This document shows positions 61,028 to 64,000 of a DNA stretch of 64,000 bases, piece after piece. A program made the translations under genes and the position numbers. The notes beneath the pieces were generated by a model. It saw nothing but the letters and a program-made list of their open reading frames with translations, did not search any database and was not told where the DNA came from. Source of the stretch: DASYLJ01 sp964432595 (GTDB taxonomy: Bacteria > Desulfobacterota > Binatia > DP-6); assembly GCA_964432595.1 (NCBI GenBank), contig CAYSOF010000030.1, positions 1 to 64,000 of the forward strand, given 5' to 3'. The first letter of the stretch is position 1. Every line of letters begins with the position of its first letter.

Positions 61028-63513
61028 CCACGGTCGCCGGCGGGCGGCAAGACGGGCGCGCCGTCGGCGGCCATGCGCACGCGGACGTCCTGCTGCCACG
61101 ACACCTCGATGCCCGCGGCGGCGAACGCGCGATGCACGGCGAGCGCGAGGTCGCTGCGCGTGACCACCCAGTCCTCGAAGCGTCCGTCGGCACGCGCGGT
61201 CCACGCGCGCAGCTCGAAGTCGAGTGCGGTCTGACCGAAGCCGAGGAACAGCGCCTGCGGCGGCGGGTCGGGCAGCACGCCCTCCTGGCCGCGCGCGGTC
61301 TCGAGCAGGACCTGGACGACGCGGTTGGGATCGGTGCCGTACTCGACGCCGACCGGCAGCTCGAGGCGACGCATGCGGTCCGACAGCGTCCAGTTGGTGA
61401 CCTCGTCGGAGATGAGCGTCCCGTTCGGCACGATCACCTCGGCGCCTTCCCACGTCCGCACCGTGCTCGAGCGGATGCCGATGCGGTGCACCTCGCCGAG
61501 CAGGTCACCGATCTGGACGGTCTCGCCCACCTGAATGGGCCGCTCGACGAGCAGGATCAGGCCCGACACGAAGTTGTTCACGATGTTCTGCAGTCCGAAG
61601 CCGATGCCGACGCCGAACGCGCCGGCGAGGATCGTGACCCGGTTCAGATCGAGCCCCAACGCGGCCAGGCCGAGGAAGAAGCCCACCAGCAGGATGAAGT
61701 AGTGCACCAGGCTCGACAGCGCCGCCGGCAGGCCCCGTGCGAGCCGGAGGCGGGTGAACACGTCCTCCTGCAGGACGAAGCGGATGACGGACGATACGCC
61801 GAAGGCCACCCAGACGGTGATCGCGAAGGCCAGCACGTCGCCGAGCGACAGGCTGAGCTCGCCGCGGTGGACGCGCGCGCCGAGGACGACCTTCGCGCTC
61901 TCGAGCACCGAGTCGAGCAGCGCGAGCGCCGCCAGCATGCTCGCCGCCCAGATGACGAGCGCACCCAGCCGCACGAGCCGCTGGATGCGCCGCTCGAGGA
62001 CGAGTCGATGCTCCTGGACGACGCGCAGCATCCGCAGCGGCCGCACGCGGACGGCATAGGCGATCAGCGCCTCGAGCACGCGAACGGCGACGACCAGCAC
62101 TGCCGCGACGTAGCTGCTGCCGAGGACGGCGATCTCGAGCACGCGGGCGAACCGCATGAAGCCGAGCGTGCCCGCGACGACGGCGGCCGCGACCACCACC
62201 TCGAGCACCCGCGCCACCTGCGCCGTGGTGTGCAGCCGGCGCTTCTGGACGTCCGTCGGGCCCTCCGCCCGGGCGATCCCGCGCCGCAGCCACACCAGCG
62301 CGATCAGCACGAGCACCATCTCGAGCAGGAAGACCAGCTGCTCCACGCCCGGCACGGGCAGGAGCAGGCCGCGAACCCGATCGAGCAGGAAGAAGCCCCC
62401 GAGCACCACGACGCCGCCGCTGATCCACGGGTCGACCAGCGCCATGAGGAGACGGGCGACCGGCAGCAGCGCCACCAGACCGAGGAGCTGGCGCAGCAGG
62501 CGCTGCTCCATCGGCACGATCAGGTCGTAGACGAGCAGGACGACGAACAGCGCGGTCGCGACGGGGTACTCGAGCGGGCGGAAGCGCGGCGCCAGCGAGT
62601 CGTCCATCACCGTCCAGCGGCGCGCGTGGTGGCGCATCCGCACGATCGCGACCACGAGCACCACCAGGACGAGGAGCTGGCCCAGCAGGCGCCCCGCGTG
62701 GTCGTCGAAATGCTCGTCGAGCGACGCCGCTTCGATCCGCAGCGACTGGACGACGCGCTGCACGAGGTCGCGCAGGTGATCGACGCCGAGGTCCTCGTCC
62801 CACAGCGGACGGCGGTCGCGCACGAAGAGCCGTCCGACGACGGCACGCCGCGCCTGCCCGATCCGCACCATCGCCTCGTCGCAGCGGCCACGCTCCTGCG
62901 TGACGCGATCGAGCAGGACGAGCGCGCGATCGCGCGCCCCCGCGATGTCCCCCCGGACGCGGGCGATGTCGTCCAGGATCGACGTGACCCGCTGCATGAC
63001 CGGGTCGGGCGCGTCGGCCGCCTGCGCTGCCTGCTGCGTCGCCACCCAGCGCCGGCGCGCCTCATCGAGCGTCCCGAGCTCGGCTTCGAGCTGGCGGGCG
63101 CGCTCGGTGAGCGTCGCGATCCACTCGTCGGTCCGGTTGCGCAGCGCGAGCCACGGCTCGAGCATCGTGTCGAGGGTGGCCAGCGACGGGGTCGCGTCGA
63201 GCGTGCGCACCGTGTCGGCCAGCCGCGCGCGCACGCGGTCGTGCAGACCGGGCACGCGCTCCGCGATGCGCTCGACGTCGCCCGGCTCGGCCGCGGTCTC
63301 GATCCGCGTCGTGCGCAGCAGGCTCGCCGTCTCCTCCGCCTGCGCGGGGATGTCGGCGACCGCGATCGGCTCGGGCGCCGTCGCGACCGGCACGGTCGTC
63401 GACGGCACGGTCGTCGCCGGCGTGCTGGTCGGCGGCGACGGCTCCTGCGCGCGCACGGAGACGGCGCAGACGAGCAGGCACACCGCCGCCAGGGCGACCC
63501 GACACGACCGCAT
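61024..63513 (-). CDS. Large MscS-family mechanosensitive channel
   Basis: 829 residues, the size of MscK/MscM-like channels. Residues 1-22 are a signal peptide, then a Thr/Pro-rich linker and a long periplasmic helical region (about 70-270) with coiled-coil character. About ten hydrophobic segments follow (270-590). The MscS core near 600-780 has GFGLQNIVNNFVSGLILLVERPIQVG (given here as its landmarks) and TVRTWEGAEVIVPNG, the pore and beta-domain hallmarks. It protects against osmotic downshock. Confidence 0.93.
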   Translation of the reverse strand: MRSCRVALAAVCLLVCAVSVRAQEPSPPTSTPATTVPSTTVPVATAPEPIAVADIPAQAEETASLLRTTRIETAAEPGDVERIAERVPGLHDRVRARLADTVRTLDATPSLATLDTMLEPWLALRNRTDEWIATLTERARQLEAELGTLDEARRRWVATQQAAQAADAPDPVMQRVTSILDDIARVRGDIAGARDRALVLLDRVTQERGRCDEAMVRIGQARRAVVGRLFVRDRRPLWDEDLGVDHLRDLVQRVVQSLRIEAASLDEHFDDHAGRLLGQLLVLVVLVVAIVRMRHHARRWTVMDDSLAPRFRPLEYPVATALFVVLLVYDLIVPMEQRLLRQLLGLVALLPVARLLMALVDPWISGGVVVLGGFFLLDRVRGLLLPVPGVEQLVFLLEMVLVLIALVWLRRGIARAEGPTDVQKRRLHTTAQVARVLEVVVAAAVVAGTLGFMRFARVLEIAVLGSSYVAAVLVVAVRVLEALIAYAVRVRPLRMLRVVQEHRLVLERRIQRLVRLGALVIWAASMLAALALLDSVLESAKVVLGARVHRGELSLSLGDVLAFAITVWVAFGVSSVIRFVLQEDVFTRLRLARGLPAALSSLVHYFILLVGFFLGLAALGLDLNRVTILAGAFGVGIGFGLQNIVNNFVSGLILLVERPIQVGETVQIGDLLGEVHRIGIRSSTVRTWEGAEVIVPNGTLISDEVTNWTLSDRMRRLELPVGVEYGTDPNRVVQVLLETARGQEGVLPDPPPQALFLGFGQTALDFELRAWTARADGRFEDWVVTRSDLALAVHRAFAAAGIEVSWQQDVRVRMAADGAPVLPPAGDRG

Positions 63514-63561
63514 GTCGGGCCCCTGGTAGCAGAATCTGTGGCGGACGCGAGCGGTGCGACC

Positions 63562-64000
63562 CTAGGCCGCGGCGGCGCCGGCGCCCATGATCGGCTTGGG
63601 CAGCAGCTCCTTGTCGATCAGGCCCCGCTTCACGAGATCCTGCAGCGCGGCGTCGAGCGTCTGCATGCCGAGCGCCTTGCCGGTCTGCATCATCGACGGG
63701 ATCTGGTGCAGCTTCGCCTCGCGGATCAGGTTCCGCACCGCCGGCGCGCCGATCAGCACCTCGCAGGCGGCGACGCGTCCGCCGCCCTTCTTCTTGAGCA
63801 GCGTCTGCGCGATGACCGCCTCCAGCGACTCGGAGAGCATCGTGCGGATCTGGCCCTGCTGGCCGGCCGGGAACGCATCGATGATGCGGTCGATCGTCTT
63901 CGGCGCGCTCGACGTGTGCAGCGTGCCGAACACGAGGTGGCCCGTCTCCGCCGCCGTGATCGCGAGCGAGATCGTCTCGAGGTCGCGCATCTCGCCGACC
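63562..64000 (-). CDS. pilT: Twitching-motility ATPase PilT (3' part only)
   Basis: The window edge cuts the gene; the visible 145 codons are its C-terminus. GEMRDLETISLAITAAETGH is the Walker-B/Asp-box region of secretion ATPases, FGTLHTSSAPKTIDRIIDAFP is the conserved His box of PilT, and MLSESLEAVIAQTLL and AVRNLIREAKLHQIPSMMQTG follow. PilT powers retraction of type IV pili. The N-terminal and Walker-A parts lie beyond 64000. Confidence 0.93.
   Translation of the reverse strand, partial: VGEMRDLETISLAITAAETGHLVFGTLHTSSAPKTIDRIIDAFPAGQQGQIRTMLSESLEAVIAQTLLKKKGGGRVAACEVLIGAPAVRNLIREAKLHQIPSMMQTGKALGMQTLDAALQDLVKRGLIDKELLPKPIMGAGAAAA

Overview
The window is 64 kb of very GC-rich bacterial chromosome. 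Third codon positions are so GC-biased that most real genes carry long open antisense frames, and I ignored those. Gene content points to a lineage near the old Deltaproteobacteria, such as Myxococcota, Desulfobacterota or Binatota. The clues are DUF4215 cysteine-rich repeats on a secreted metzincin, RdgC with a small partner, MiaE, an N-terminal-GNAT acyl-CoA-synthetase-like protein acetyltransferase, EttA, and a cluster of luciferase-like, P450, diiron and amidohydrolase genes. This placement is inference; there is no rRNA, and I saw no tRNA gene, CRISPR array, insertion sequence or phage.

Layout: 1-9.9 kb holds a secreted cysteine-rich protein, then a TetR-controlled oxidative cluster (flavin monooxygenase, metal-dependent hydrolase, diiron-type protein, P450, amidohydrolase), an S1-repeat RNA-binding protein and a lytic transglycosylase. 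9.9-16.3 kb holds two divergent lipoproteins that overlap at their 5' ends, a SUI1/YciH factor, a TetR/SnoaL module with a visible operator, ilvB and miaE. 16.3-20 kb is a minus-strand run with two ECF sigma factors, the anti-sigma NrsF, a small conserved protein and a GAF-GAF-GGDEF diguanylate cyclase. 20-29.7 kb holds dusB, rdgC plus partner, a NarL-type regulator and a 7TM sensor kinase on either side of a large inverted repeat, a Pat-type protein acetyltransferase, an ArsC-like protein and an unknown protein.

29.7-48.7 kb is an unbroken minus-strand array of about 28 mostly single-domain genes. They encode oxidoreductases, VOC, GFA, GST, GNAT, NUDIX and RidA proteins, methyltransferases and exporters, often joined by 1-4 bp stop/start overlaps. 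Most look like detoxification or metabolite-repair enzymes rather than one pathway. 48.8-54.4 kb holds envelope and secreted proteins (lipoprotein, DUF456, a methyltransferase with a signal peptide, BI-1/YccA, metzincin, FKBP). 54.4-63.5 kb is the sucA-sucB-lpdA operon, preceded by an MscS-family channel and followed by an acyltransferase. The right edge cuts pilT.

The most unusual feature is a set of shortened genes. An amidohydrolase is reduced to 52 codons (its N-terminus joined in frame to its C-terminus). A diiron-oxygenase-like gene lacks its first metal-binding half. A PPM1/LCM-type methyltransferase lacks its middle. A DUF3995-like gene survives only as its last 30 codons. Three of the four keep an open frame and at least two keep their 1-4 bp couplings, so these are either clean in-frame deletions or genuine miniproteins. 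Other notable items are a two-pair TTACAG operator array, a 36-bp-arm inverted repeat, a histone-H1-like tail on an unknown domain and an FMN-reductase/GNAT fusion.
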